A stretch of DNA of 43,735 nt from Symploca sp. SIO2E9 (GCA_010692645.1 JAAHGS010000036.1:7190-50924); one strand, 5' to 3'. Positions 35,568 to 43,650 are shown, counted from the first letter of the stretch. Notes: generated by a model not told the origin, from the sequence alone. Numbers and translations are program-made.

Positions 35568-35595
35568 GTAAGGGCGCACGTCGGTGCGCCCCTAC
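35568..35595. repeat. Palindromic dispersed repeat (GGGCGCAC...GTGCGCCC)
   Basis: GTAAGGGCGCAC pairs with GTGCGCCCCTAC around GTCG (11 of 12 pairs). This GC-rich palindrome type is common between genes in cyanobacterial genomes. It served as the target of the adjacent inverted-repeat element. The following GGTGGGGAATTTGACCC stretch recurs near 11065. Confidence 0.8.
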
Positions 35596-35946
35596 AAATA
35601 AAAACGGTGGGGAATTTGACCCAGATTAATTGACAATTTTTGATGTGTAGCCAAGGGTTTTAACTGCTTCCTTACCTTATGAAGATAACAAAAACTTGGG
35701 GAGACCTTGCAATGCAACATCTTTAAGGAAGAGATGGGGAGAGGGGGGGATGGGGAGATGGGGGGATAGCTTTACAGCAGATTTGGTGTATTTGTAAACT
35801 TTTTTTTCAAATACGTTGTGCTAATAAAACTTGTGTAGTAAATTAATATTGTTACAACTGTAACCCAGAAAAAAAGCCAGCCTGCCGTAGTTGATGGCTA
35901 TCAGGCTGGTTCTGGCTCCCCTCTAGTCAAAGGAGACAATTAAATT
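35596..35946. other. Intergenic region with octamers and a 5' hairpin
   Basis: About 350 bp without a larger gene. It holds a short octamer array (GGGGAGAG/GGGGGGAT, about 35734-35767), the small inverted repeat GTTACA-AC-TGTAAC (35851-35864) and a hairpin with 8-bp arms CCAGCCTG (35877-35884) and CAGGCTGG (35902-35909) close to the start of the 61-aa gene. The hairpin lacks a T-run, so it is more likely a 5'-leader structure than a terminator. Confidence 0.5.
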
Positions 35947-36132
35947 ATGTCCTATCGAGATAGACTCAAGCCGTGGGCTATTGCTCGCCTATTGCACAAC
36001 AAATTGCAATGGTCAATTATCGATCGCTATCGCACCAAATCAGACGCAGAGGGACATCTCAAATGGTGGCGTCAAAATGTCCCTGACGCCAAGTTTGAAG
36101 TCATCTGGGATTTACCGACTAAGGATAAGTAA
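35947..36132 (+). CDS. Conserved small cytosolic protein, 61 aa
   Basis: It starts at ATG 35947 with AAAGGAG about 11 nt upstream. Sequence: MSYRDRLKPWAIARLLHNK, then LQWSIIDRYRTKSDAEGHLK and WWRQNVPDAKFEVIWDLP. It is soluble, basic and Trp-rich, with RSDAEGH-like spacing seen in small cyanobacterial hypothetical proteins. No membrane segment or signal is visible. The last lysine and stop codon (AAG TAA) are formed by the TAAGTAA heptamer repeat, so the original C-terminus may have been different. Function unknown. A leader hairpin lies upstream. Confidence 0.7.
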   Translation: MSYRDRLKPWAIARLLHNKLQWSIIDRYRTKSDAEGHLKWWRQNVPDAKFEVIWDLPTKDK

Positions 36133-36160
36133 TAAGTAATAAGTAATAAGTAATAAGTAA
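36126..36160 (+). repeat. 7-bp repeat (TAAGTAA)5 over a stop codon
   Basis: Five perfect units followed by TAAGTGA. The stop codon of the 61-aa gene (36130-36132) lies inside the first unit. A degenerate inverted copy (TTGCTTATTACTTG, about 36182-36195) follows, so transcripts could form a weak A/U hairpin. Confidence 0.92.
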
Positions 36161-36204
36161 TAAGTGAAGACAAGAACATTTATTGCTTATTACTTGTTTA
36201 TTCC

Positions 36205-36260
36205 ATTCTCCCCCTCTCCGCGTCTCCCCCTCTCCGCGTCTCCCCATCCCCCCATCTCCC
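36205..36260 (-). repeat. 8-bp repeat, pyrimidine strand up (CTCCCCCT/CTCCGCGT)n
   Basis: Units CTCCCCCT, CTCCGCGT and CTCCCCAT run up to the ATG at 36263. This is the complement orientation of the other octamer arrays. In frame with the downstream gene it would read SPSPRLPLSASPHPPISP, which is repeat-derived and not part of the real protein. Confidence 0.85.
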
Positions 36261-36262
36261 CT

Positions 36263-36688
36263 ATGACTACTCTATTTAAACGCCTCCAACCCTCTCAAAA
36301 ATTCCGCATCAGTGTTAGTGAAATCGCGAAATTTCTCAATATTCCCGAGCAGTTAATTGTGCGCATTGAATGTTGGCAATATGTCTTATTTGTGCATCGC
36401 TGCGATGTGGGTGGACAATTCATCAGTTATCGTAAATTACAACAGTGGCTCCTTGACACTGCCCGTCAAATTCAGAAATGCTCTACTTTGCTGGAATTAC
36501 TTAATTTCTTAGTGGAAATTAGGGAAGATTGCCAAAAACATGAAAAGCAGTACAGTGAAAAGCATCACCAATTTTTAAGCCAGATTTGGTTCCATCGCTG
36601 GGAAACTCTTTGCTATGAGCAATATGGACAAGTTATAGATGTAACTAAAGTCCCTACTACAGATAGAGACAGCTTATTCATTGGGTAA
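36263..36688 (+). CDS. Conserved hypothetical cyanobacterial protein, 141 aa
   Basis: ATG 36263 is chosen because everything upstream in frame is repeat sequence. The protein is soluble: MTTLFKRLQPSQKFRISVSEIAKFLNIPEQLIVRIECWQYVLFVHRCDVGGQFISYRKLQQWL, a helical middle (TARQIQKCSTLLELLNFLVEIREDCQKH) and a C-terminal WFHRWETLCYEQYG block. The pattern EIAKFLNIPEQLIVRIECW could be a small helix-turn-helix-like or phycobilisome-unrelated fold; I do not recognise it. The RBS is poor because the octamer array reaches to within a few bases of the start. Confidence 0.65.
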   Translation: MTTLFKRLQPSQKFRISVSEIAKFLNIPEQLIVRIECWQYVLFVHRCDVGGQFISYRKLQQWLLDTARQIQKCSTLLELLNFLVEIREDCQKHEKQYSEKHHQFLSQIWFHRWETLCYEQYGQVIDVTKVPTTDRDSLFIG

Positions 36689-36706
36689 AATTGTAAATGC
36701 GATCGC

Positions 36707-37152
36707 TTAATATAAAGTAGGTTGGGTAGAAGGAAGTGAAACCCAACTAAGCTGTCACGCCTTAATCCTTTTTCACGAATCAAATCCCTTCGTTATATAA
36801 CCAAAATATCTGTTGGGTTTCGTTGCCTCAATCCAACCTACAAATACTTGGAAAAAAAGGCAGAGGGCAGTAAGTCCTGTTTAATATAAAGTAGGTTGGG
36901 TAGAACGAAGTAAAACCCAACTAAGCTGTCACGCCTTAATCCTTTTTCACGAATCAAATCCCTTCGTTATATAACCAAAATATCTGTTGGGTTTCGTTAC
37001 CTCAACCCAACCTACCAATACTTGGAAAAAAAGGCAAAGGGCAGAAGGGATTGAGAGTCTTCTCAATTGAAGATATCTGTAATTTAGATACTCAACAAAT
37101 TATAACCAGAATATCTGTTGGGTTTCGTTACCTCAACCCAACCTACAAATAC
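36707..37152. repeat. Two 174-bp direct repeats plus a third partial copy, with inverted GTAGGTTGGGT ends
   Basis: The copy starting at TTAATATAAAG 36707 recurs at 36881 (offset 174) with few differences. A third, partial copy (TATAACCAGAATATCTGTTGGG onward) lies at about 37099-37152. Each full copy has AGTAGGTTGGGT near one end and ACCCAACCTAC near the other, plus GAAACCCAAC and its partner GTTGGGTTTCGTT inside, so it can fold into a long hairpin. This motif type (TTGGGTTTCGTT...CAACCCAACCTAC) is a widespread cyanobacterial interspersed repeat. No coding frame is present in this stretch of about 500 bp. Confidence 0.85.
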
Positions 37153-37203
37153 TTTTGAGTTCATGGTTTATTGGCCCATGAACTATGAACATCGAAATAG
37201 TGC

Positions 37204-38178
37204 CTATGTGAAACTAGAGATAGCACTAATTAAAGTTTGCAAACTATTGGCAGAAGCGCTAATAACTTGATGGGTTACTGGCAAGCTATCAACAACCATT
37301 CCAGTACACAAAAGCATCATGTAGAGGATGGAATATTTAAACATTGATTTCGCCAGTGGTTTATCCCCAGGATTATTTAGCAGTAACCAGGCTTTCTTAA
37401 TAAAAATGGCTCCTAACATTACTGCAATTACACCATAAATTACACCAGATACTCCCAAGGGATAAACAAGTAATAGTGAAGCTGGTACTACGATTAAGGT
37501 ATACAACCAGATTTGACGAGTAGTATATTCCTCACCAGCCACTACCGGCAGCATAGGAATATTCACTTGGGCATAGTCATCGCGAATCATTAAAGCTAAA
37601 GCCCAGAAGTGGGGAGGTGTCCACAGAAAGATAATTGCAAACAGTAACCAAGGTGTCCAACCCAAATCACCAGTAACAGCTGCCCAACCTACTAAAGGAG
37701 GGATTGAACCAGCAGCACCACCAATCACAATATTTTGGGATGTATGGCGTTTGAGAAAGTGGGTATAGACCAGCATGTAGAAAACAATGCCAGACATTGC
37801 CAACAAGGCACTGAGCAAGTTAGCAAACAGGGCTAGGAGGGTAAAAGAAAGTAACCCTAAAGCGATCGCAAACACTAAAGCATGAACAGGCTGTACTCGA
37901 CCAGAGGGAATTGGACGATTGCGCGTACGCAACATATCATAATCGATATCACGGTCATAAATGCAATTGAGTGTCTGGGCAGAAGCCGCAGCCAAAGTAC
38001 CGCCTAAGAGAGTCACTAACAGCAGTACAGGGTCCACTTGCCCATTTGAGGCTATCCACATCGCTGCAGCTGTTGTAATCAGCAGTAATGGGATAATTCT
38101 AGGTTTTGTTAGCTGATAATAACTATGAATTACTTTTAGAAAGTTTTCATGTTTACGATAGACATTTGTGCTAACCAT
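37204..38178 (-). CDS. ctaB: Protohaem IX farnesyltransferase (haem O synthase)
   Basis: 324 aa, UbiA-type prenyltransferase with about eight membrane helices. The key block with Mg-binding aspartates is [31 protein letters not shown] (about 67-97). Also conserved are [31 protein letters not shown] and [34 protein letters not shown]. It farnesylates haem B to haem O, which CtaA converts to haem A for the oxidase encoded beside it. It is on the same strand as ctaA but 780 bp away, with a foreign gene fragment between, where the two genes are often adjacent in cyanobacteria. Confidence 0.95.
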   Translation of the reverse strand: MVSTNVYRKHENFLKVIHSYYQLTKPRIIPLLLITTAAAMWIASNGQVDPVLLLVTLLGGTLAAASAQTLNCIYDRDIDYDMLRTRNRPIPSGRVQPVHALVFAIALGLLSFTLLALFANLLSALLAMSGIVFYMLVYTHFLKRHTSQNIVIGGAAGSIPPLVGWAAVTGDLGWTPWLLFAIIFLWTPPHFWALALMIRDDYAQVNIPMLPVVAGEEYTTRQIWLYTLIVVPASLLLVYPLGVSGVIYGVIAVMLGAIFIKKAWLLLNNPGDKPLAKSMFKYSILYMMLLCTGMVVDSLPVTHQVISASANSLQTLISAISSFT

Positions 38179-38524
38179 TATTAATCCACACTAATCCTTT
38201 TTTGAAACAATACGAGTACTGCTTAGAATCATCAGTAACGTTAGTTACGACTTGAAACTTTTGGAGTTTCTTTATTTGGTCTTCCTCAACTACTCCTTTT
38301 TAGCATCAGTCCTGCTTTTAAGGTAGCTAAAGTAGAGTAGTAATTGCCATATATGGCAGTTTTCAATGGCATGAGGTAATAAATTATGGATTTTAATCGG
38401 AATCTTGCACGATGGAGTGGTACTAGCTCTAAATTTTAGGGAACAGGGAATAGGTAAGAGACCATTTATAAAGTAAAAATAAAGAAAGTAGGCGGTCTCA
38501 TAGGAGATTTCAGGTAATTAGATT
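38179..38524. other. Intergenic region upstream of ctaB
   Basis: About 345 bp, AT-rich, no coding frame. It holds the ctaB promoter side and the upstream region of the GNAT fragment. It contains a heptamer-like stretch (TAGGGAACAGGGAATAGG, about 38436-38453) and an inverted pair GAGACC (38458-38463) and GGTCTC (38495-38500). Confidence 0.4.
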
Positions 38525-38749
38525 ATGGATAATCTAACCGGTTTTTACCTAGAGTCTTCCGGATACTCTCTCAAGCAGCTTGTACCAGAAGATGCAGAAG
38601 TTCTTCAAAGACTCTATGAACAATGTAAAGACTTTGCTCTCCTCACAAATGGGGAGGCATTTTCATCAAACATCACCACGTACATATGGAATCAAAACCC
38701 ACAAACTTTACGTATTGAGCCGTACCTTAAATTGACTGTTGATTGTTGA
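38525..38749 (+). pseudogene. GNAT acetyltransferase N-terminal fragment
   Basis: 74 aa. GYSLKQLVPEDAEVLQRLYEQCKDFALLTNGEAFSS matches the start of small cyanobacterial GNAT N-acetyltransferases (substrate-side strand and helix), but the acetyl-CoA-binding motif and the rest of the domain are missing. The frame diverges after NITTYIW and ends in LTVDC, where the last codons and stop are in a TGTTGAT heptamer repeat. It is on the strand opposite to ctaA and ctaB and separates them. Truncated and unlikely to be an enzyme. Confidence 0.55.
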
Positions 38750-38828
38750 TTGTTCATTGGGAAAGCATTCCACAACTGCCAAATATAGCAACGGACATAT
38801 CAGTTAGGACATTCTATTTTGATTCAAA

Positions 38829-38863
38829 GGGAGCAGGGAGCAGGGAGTAGGGAGTAGGGAACA
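38829..38863 (+). repeat. 7-bp repeat (GGGAGCA/GGGAGTA)5
   Basis: Units GGGAGCA, GGGAGCA, GGGAGTA, GGGAGTA, GGGAACA between the GNAT fragment and ctaA. It is the same family as 11911-11938. A short TGTTGAT heptamer array (about 38739-38753) lies just upstream at the GNAT stop. Confidence 0.88.
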
Positions 38864-38959
38864 AGGAAGTGTCCTAATCATACTGGCGACGGCTATACAT
38901 CCCAATGAGCTATGAGCCATGTTTGCGCAGCATGCGTGCAGCGTCTACAACTAACTGAA

Positions 38960-39892
38960 CTAAACTGATTTTCCGCTTAACCCAAAAGTAACACGGTCAC
39001 GGAAAGCTAAAACGGTAAAAGCTACCAACGCCCCTAGTAAAGCAGCACCGACGGCTTGATGTGCAACAGTCAGCGTTTCCACTTGTAGATGTAACCGGAA
39101 AGTCGCAACACCCAAAATTATTTGTAGAACTACCAAGACAGCAGCAAGACTAGCTAATCGTCGCAGGATAGTATGTAGTGCTGGTGTACGCCATGCCATG
39201 CCCACAACGACCAAAGTTGCTAAAGTTGCTGGTACAACCCCAGCAATATGACTATTCATGACGATACAAAGTTCAAATCCGCCAAAGCATTGATGTAAAG
39301 CCCAGCGAGAGGCAACCAATCCCCCTAAAATACTTTGCAAGTAAACTAGAATAGCAGCAGTTAAACCAATCCAAGGTAACTTGCCCACAGTCCCTGTCCC
39401 TTGATAAGGCAGAAGTGCCATCCCAATTACTAACAGTGTCATGAAAAATAACAGTGCTGTACCCAAGTGAGCAGTGACAATATCAAACCTAAGTAGTTGT
39501 GTAACCGTAAGTCCACCGAGGACACCTTGAAAAACAATTAGCCCTAAGGCAAAGGTGCTAGCCCAAGGCAGCCAGTTAGGTAAAGAGCCTCGATACCACC
39601 ATGTTAGACTAGCAAGCAAGATGGCACTGATGCCAATTAAAGCCGCATCTAAGCGGTGGAACCACTCCAGGAAAACTTGGAGATTCATCTGCTGAGTGGG
39701 TACCAATTGCCCGTAACACAGTGGCCAGTCTGGACAAGCCAGCCCTGCATTCATCACTCGCGTGGCACTGCCTACTGCCATTAACAGTAGCGTGGCGATC
39801 GCAATTTTCCAAACTAGGCGGCGGATCAGCCCCTGTGGGCCTGAGGATTCTTTAGGGCTAGTAATATTTTGATCAAAGACTGATTCAACCAT
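38960..39892 (-). CDS. ctaA: Haem A synthase (COX15/CtaA family)
   Basis: 310 aa with about eight membrane helices. Conserved histidine blocks are visible: LEWFHRLDAALIGI, DIVTAHLGTALLFFMTLLV, an NSHIAGVVPA segment and LTVAHQAVGAALLG. Two cysteine regions (GLACPDWPLCYGQLVP and HQCFGGFELC) are typical of this family. It oxidises haem O to haem A for cytochrome aa3 oxidase. It is divergent from ctaC across a 469-bp regulatory region. Confidence 0.95.
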   Translation of the reverse strand: MVESVFDQNITSPKESSGPQGLIRRLVWKIAIATLLLMAVGSATRVMNAGLACPDWPLCYGQLVPTQQMNLQVFLEWFHRLDAALIGISAILLASLTWWYRGSLPNWLPWASTFALGLIVFQGVLGGLTVTQLLRFDIVTAHLGTALLFFMTLLVIGMALLPYQGTGTVGKLPWIGLTAAILVYLQSILGGLVASRWALHQCFGGFELCIVMNSHIAGVVPATLATLVVVGMAWRTPALHTILRRLASLAAVLVVLQIILGVATFRLHLQVETLTVAHQAVGAALLGALVAFTVLAFRDRVTFGLSGKSV

Positions 39893-40361
39893 AGATTAAT
39901 AAGTGCAAACCAAATTACTTATAGATATTAGGAGTGGCTCATTCTAAACTCACCGACTCTATTTACCACTCTAACTACCCTTCACCAATACCCCAATAAC
40001 TTTACATATTTTTTCAGATTGTCACTGACCTTTAGAAAAGATTAACCTTCAATCAATTTTACGGTCAATTTCATCACAATTCGATCATTATAAATAGTTT
40101 AAGTTTCTCAAATAAGACCAGAGAAAGATACTTAAAATTCAGGTTGAAGCTTTGATTTTTGTTCATTTATGACTAAATTGACCAATATACCTGTCTTAAC
40201 CTCAGTATAAGACCGGGCAGAACTGCTATAAAGGTAATGGTGTAGCTAGATTAAGACCAGATCAAAACCAAACAAAACTAAGGCAATATTGCCTTAGTTT
40301 TAACCACCTGAACTGACACAGTTTTGCTAAAAATAGAAGAAAAGCATTCAACTTCTTAACC
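39893..40361. promoter_or_regulatory. Divergent ctaA/ctaC regulatory region with a perfect 28-bp palindrome
   Basis: 469 bp, AT-rich, no gene. The perfect palindrome at 40274-40301 has arms AAAACTAAGGCAAT and ATTGCCTTAGTTTT. It lies about 60 bp upstream of the ctaC start. As RNA it would form a strong hairpin followed by T-rich sequence, like a Rho-independent terminator or attenuator; as DNA it could be an operator. Promoter boxes cannot be assigned by eye. Confidence 0.6.
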
Positions 40362-41381
40362 GTGAAAATTCCAACTCCAATAGCAACTCTTATTGCTGGT
40401 ATTGCCATAACCTTGATCAGCCTTTGGGTAGGTCAAAATAATGGACTAATGCCAGTGGCTGCCTCCGAGGAAGCGCTCGAGGTAGATGGTCTATTTAACC
40501 TGATGATTACCATCGCCACAGCCTTATTCATCCTCATTGAAGGGGCGCTGATTATTTCAATATTCAAGTTTCGCAAGCTTAAAGGCGACGAAACAGACGG
40601 ACCTCCAATCCACGGTAATGTTCCTCTAGAGATTGTCTGGACAGGAATTCCTGTGGTTATCGTCCTAGTTCTCTCAATCTACAGCTTTGAGGTCTACAAC
40701 CGGATGGGGGGACTTGATCCGATGGCTAGCGGTGGGAGTGCTCCGACAGAGATGGCGGATTCTCAACAGATATCCCCTAGTGATTCTGACCGCAGTCTGA
40801 TTGCCATGGCTCCAAATCAAGGACAAGTTGCCCTTGGTCTTGGTGCTTCTCCAGAAAATCAAGGTAAAGATCCTGCTCTCTCTGTAGATGTTATGGGCTT
40901 ACAGTACGCTTGGATTTTCACATATCCTGATACTGGTATAGTTTCTGGTGAATTGCACATTCCTGAGGGACAGGAAGTAAAGCTCAATCTCACTGCTACT
41001 GACGTTTTACACGCCTTCTGGATGCCAGAATTCCGGATCAAGCAAGATGCAATCCCTGGTCGTACAGCCCAGATGCGGTTTACAGCCACCAAAGTTGGAG
41101 AATATCCAATCATTTGTGCTGAGCTTTGCGGGTCTTACCACGGATCCATGAAAACCCAAATCTTTGTCCATACACCAGAGGACTATCAGCAATGGGTTCA
41201 ACAGCAGCAATTAGCTAGTACAGACAATCTTGAACAAGCAGTTGCCGTCAATCCTGCCCAATTGTCGGAGCAAGAGTTTCTAGCTCCCTATGCATCAGAG
41301 ATGGGAGTTGACGCCCAAACCATAGAACAGCTAAATGCTTCCTCCGAGAATGTTGCTGAATTTTTAGCCACAAGCAATTAG
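40362..41381 (+). CDS. ctaC: Cytochrome c oxidase subunit II (aa3-type)
   Basis: 339 aa from GTG 40362. The N-terminal helix (about 6-24) is a signal/anchor; a second region has two membrane helices (NLMITIATALFILIEGALIISIF and VPLEIVWTGIPVVIVLVLSIYSF). The soluble CuA domain has VLHAFWMPEFRIKQDAIPG and CAELCGSYHGSM, giving Cys252, Cys256, His260 and Glu254 as CuA ligands. A roughly 50-residue acidic/Ser-rich insert (about 120-170) precedes the CuA domain. It accepts electrons from cytochrome c6 or plastocyanin. It is 266 bp upstream of ctaD. Confidence 0.95.
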   Translation: MKIPTPIATLIAGIAITLISLWVGQNNGLMPVAASEEALEVDGLFNLMITIATALFILIEGALIISIFKFRKLKGDETDGPPIHGNVPLEIVWTGIPVVIVLVLSIYSFEVYNRMGGLDPMASGGSAPTEMADSQQISPSDSDRSLIAMAPNQGQVALGLGASPENQGKDPALSVDVMGLQYAWIFTYPDTGIVSGELHIPEGQEVKLNLTATDVLHAFWMPEFRIKQDAIPGRTAQMRFTATKVGEYPIICAELCGSYHGSMKTQIFVHTPEDYQQWVQQQQLASTDNLEQAVAVNPAQLSEQEFLAPYASEMGVDAQTIEQLNASSENVAEFLATSN

Positions 41382-41647
41382 CTCTGGGCGATTAGTTATT
41401 AGGTAATTTCCAACTCGCGGGAAGTTCCTCTTCTAGAAGGGGAATGTTGAGGTTGAAAGCTGCAGAGTAATCTTTCTGGTTAGAAGGAGTGTTCCAAGAG
41501 GCATCTTTGTAGACGTTGAAGGCTATTGGGAATTTCCCTAACCTTCAACCTATAAATCCTCAGCCAGTAACTGCGAGTCTAAAACCTTTAACCCTTAAAC
41601 ATTAAGCAACTATCTCACCTTAGTGCATCTGTAACAATAGAATTGCT

Positions 41648-43333
41648 ATGACGACACAACTAGAAAAACCAAACCCTCCTAAGGATACAGGTCCAGTTCA
41701 TCAACAAGAACACGTTAGGCGTTGGCAAGACTACTTTACCTTCAATACAGACCATAAGGTCATTGGGATTCAATACCTAGTCACTGCCTTTGTCTTCAGT
41801 GTCGTTGGTGGCTTAATGGCTGAGGCGATTCGTACAGAGTTGGCAACACCCGATCCGGATTTTGTCAGCCCTCTACTTTATAATCGACTGATGACCATGC
41901 ACGGGACAATGATGATTTTCCTAGCAATTGTCCCAGCTGGTGCCGCCTTCGCTAACTACCTGATCCCCTTAATGATCGGTGCCAAGGACATGGCATTTCC
42001 CAAGCTTAATGCTGTTGCCTTTTGGATGGCACCTCCAGGAGCCCTGTTACTGTTGATTAGCTTCCTCGTTGGAGCACCAGAAGCTGGTTGGACTTCTTAC
42101 CCTCCCTTGAGTGTAGTTAGTTCTTTTTGGGGCCAGGTGCTGTGGATTCTGAGTATCCTGCTGATTGGAACATCTTCAATTTTGGGTGCAATTAACTTTA
42201 TCACCACGATGTTGAAGATGCGCATACCTAGCATGGGGCTGCATAAAATGCCGCTCTTTTGCTGGGCAATGCTAGCGGTTTCAGCTCTAATTGTTAGTTC
42301 CACCTCAGTATTAGCAGGAGCTTTAGTTCTACTTTCCTTTGACTTAATCGCTGGTACCAGTTTCTTTAACCCCGCAGGAGGAGGAGATCCAGTAGTCTAC
42401 CAACACCTATTCTGGTTCTACTCTCACCCAGCAGTTTACATTATGGTTCTGCCCTTCTTTGGGTTAGTATCGGAAGTACTGCCAGTACATGCCCGCAAGC
42501 CAGTTTTTGGTTATCGCGCGATCGCTTATTCTAGTTTATTAATTGCCTTCTTGGGCTTAATTGTCTGGGCGCACCACATGTTTACCAGTGGCACCCCTGG
42601 CTGGTTGCGGATGTTCTTCATGGCAGCCACAATGCTAATTGCTGTACCTACAGGTATTAAAGTATTTGGCTGGACTGCTACAATTTGGGGAGGCAAAATT
42701 AGACTCAATAGTGCCATGCTCTTCGGCATCGGCTTTATTGCTCTATTTTTGGTAGGCGGCTTAAGCGGTGTAATGCTAGCTTCAGCTACCTTTGACCTTC
42801 ATGTCCACGATACCTATTTCGTCGTTGGTCACTTCCACTACGTTCTATTTGGTGGTGCAGTTACTGGTATTTTCTCTGCAGTTTACCACTGGTTCCCGAA
42901 AATGACCGGGCGCATGGTCAATGAAACTTTGGGGAGAATTCACTTTGTCCTGACTTTCCTAGGCATGAACCTCACCTTTTTGCCCATGCATAAATTAGGT
43001 CTAGTGGGTATGAATCGACGGATTGCGATGTATGACCCACAATTACAAGACCTCAATCAGCTTTGTACAGCTGGAGCCTACCTAACTGCGATTTCGATTA
43101 TACCCTTTGTGATCAATATGCTCTGGAGTATCAATCGAGGAGAGAAAGCAGGCAACAATCCCTGGAAGGCATTAACTTTAGAGTGGCAGACTACTTCTCC
43201 TCCAGCAATCGAGAACTTTGATGAGGAGCCAGTTTTATGGGCTGGGCCCTATGACTACGGCATCGATTCTCACAAAGATGATAATTCTCAAACAGTTGAG
43301 GAATTGCTGGTTGAAGTTGGTGCTGAGGTTTAG
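41648..43333 (+). CDS. ctaD: Cytochrome c oxidase subunit I
   Basis: 561 aa with 12 membrane helices. Haem and copper ligands are visible: MTMHGTMMIFL (haem a His), FWFYSHPAVYIMVLPFFGLVSEVLP (CuB His and the cross-linked Tyr region), WAHHMFTSG (two CuB His) and DTYFVVGHFHYVLFG (haem a3 and haem a His). Glu in SHPAVY is replaced as in this subfamily by Val, so proton-channel detail needs alignment. It is the catalytic subunit reducing O2 to water. ctaE should follow, but the window holds no subunit III; an inverted-repeat element lies just after the stop. Confidence 0.96.
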   Translation: MTTQLEKPNPPKDTGPVHQQEHVRRWQDYFTFNTDHKVIGIQYLVTAFVFSVVGGLMAEAIRTELATPDPDFVSPLLYNRLMTMHGTMMIFLAIVPAGAAFANYLIPLMIGAKDMAFPKLNAVAFWMAPPGALLLLISFLVGAPEAGWTSYPPLSVVSSFWGQVLWILSILLIGTSSILGAINFITTMLKMRIPSMGLHKMPLFCWAMLAVSALIVSSTSVLAGALVLLSFDLIAGTSFFNPAGGGDPVVYQHLFWFYSHPAVYIMVLPFFGLVSEVLPVHARKPVFGYRAIAYSSLLIAFLGLIVWAHHMFTSGTPGWLRMFFMAATMLIAVPTGIKVFGWTATIWGGKIRLNSAMLFGIGFIALFLVGGLSGVMLASATFDLHVHDTYFVVGHFHYVLFGGAVTGIFSAVYHWFPKMTGRMVNETLGRIHFVLTFLGMNLTFLPMHKLGLVGMNRRIAMYDPQLQDLNQLCTAGAYLTAISIIPFVINMLWSINRGEKAGNNPWKALTLEWQTTSPPAIENFDEEPVLWAGPYDYGIDSHKDDNSQTVEELLVEVGAEV

Positions 43334-43346
43334 TAGCACTCTTGAC

Positions 43347-43532
43347 GGGTGAGCGAAAAGCGGAGACGCGGAGATGCGGAGATGCGGAGACGCGGAGACA
43401 CGGAGACGCGGAGACGCGGAGACGCGGAGACGCGGAGACGCGGAGACGCGGAGACACGGAGACGCGGAGACGCGGAGACGCGGAGATGCGGAGATGCGGA
43501 GAATTAAAATCCTACGAAATTTTCGTTCACCA
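43347..43532 (+). mobile_element. Inverted-repeat element, copy 4 (longest), with perfect 9-bp target duplication
   Basis: 186 bp. The left terminus is GGGTGAGCGAAA; the right terminus TTTCGTTCACCA matches its complement at 10 of 12. The interior is nearly all octamers: 17 full CGGAGACG-type units plus a partial one (43361-43502), then GAATTAAAATCCTACGAAAT. The common AAGTAAGCAGACG segment of copies 1-3 is missing. The flanks ACTCTTGAC (43338-43346) and ACTCTTGAC (43533-43541) are identical. It inserted 13 bp after the ctaD stop codon. Confidence 0.92.
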
Positions 43533-43650
43533 ACTCTTGACAAAGATACTTTTGTAAGAGGTGGAAGGATGAAGGGGTAGGAGTCTCCTAGTCAGGATGA
43601 AGAAGGATAGGGAAGTGTGGGAGGTGTGGTGGGATATTTGTATATAAAAT

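Noticed and set aside
36164-36262. N-terminal extension of the 141-aa hypothetical protein
   Set aside because: It is made of the heptamer tail and the CTCCCCCT/CTCCGCGT array. The protein-like sequence starts at ATG 36263.
36707-37152. Possible CRISPR or RNA gene in the GTAGGTTGGGT repeats
   Set aside because: Only two full copies of a 174-bp unit, no regular short repeat/spacer pattern and no tRNA or rRNA features; it fits a known type of interspersed palindrome.
43191-43580. Frames on both strands encoding RRRGDAETRR or SASPRLRV repeats
   Set aside because: They are translations of the 8-bp array of the inverted-repeat element; any 8-bp repeat without stop codons gives such frames.
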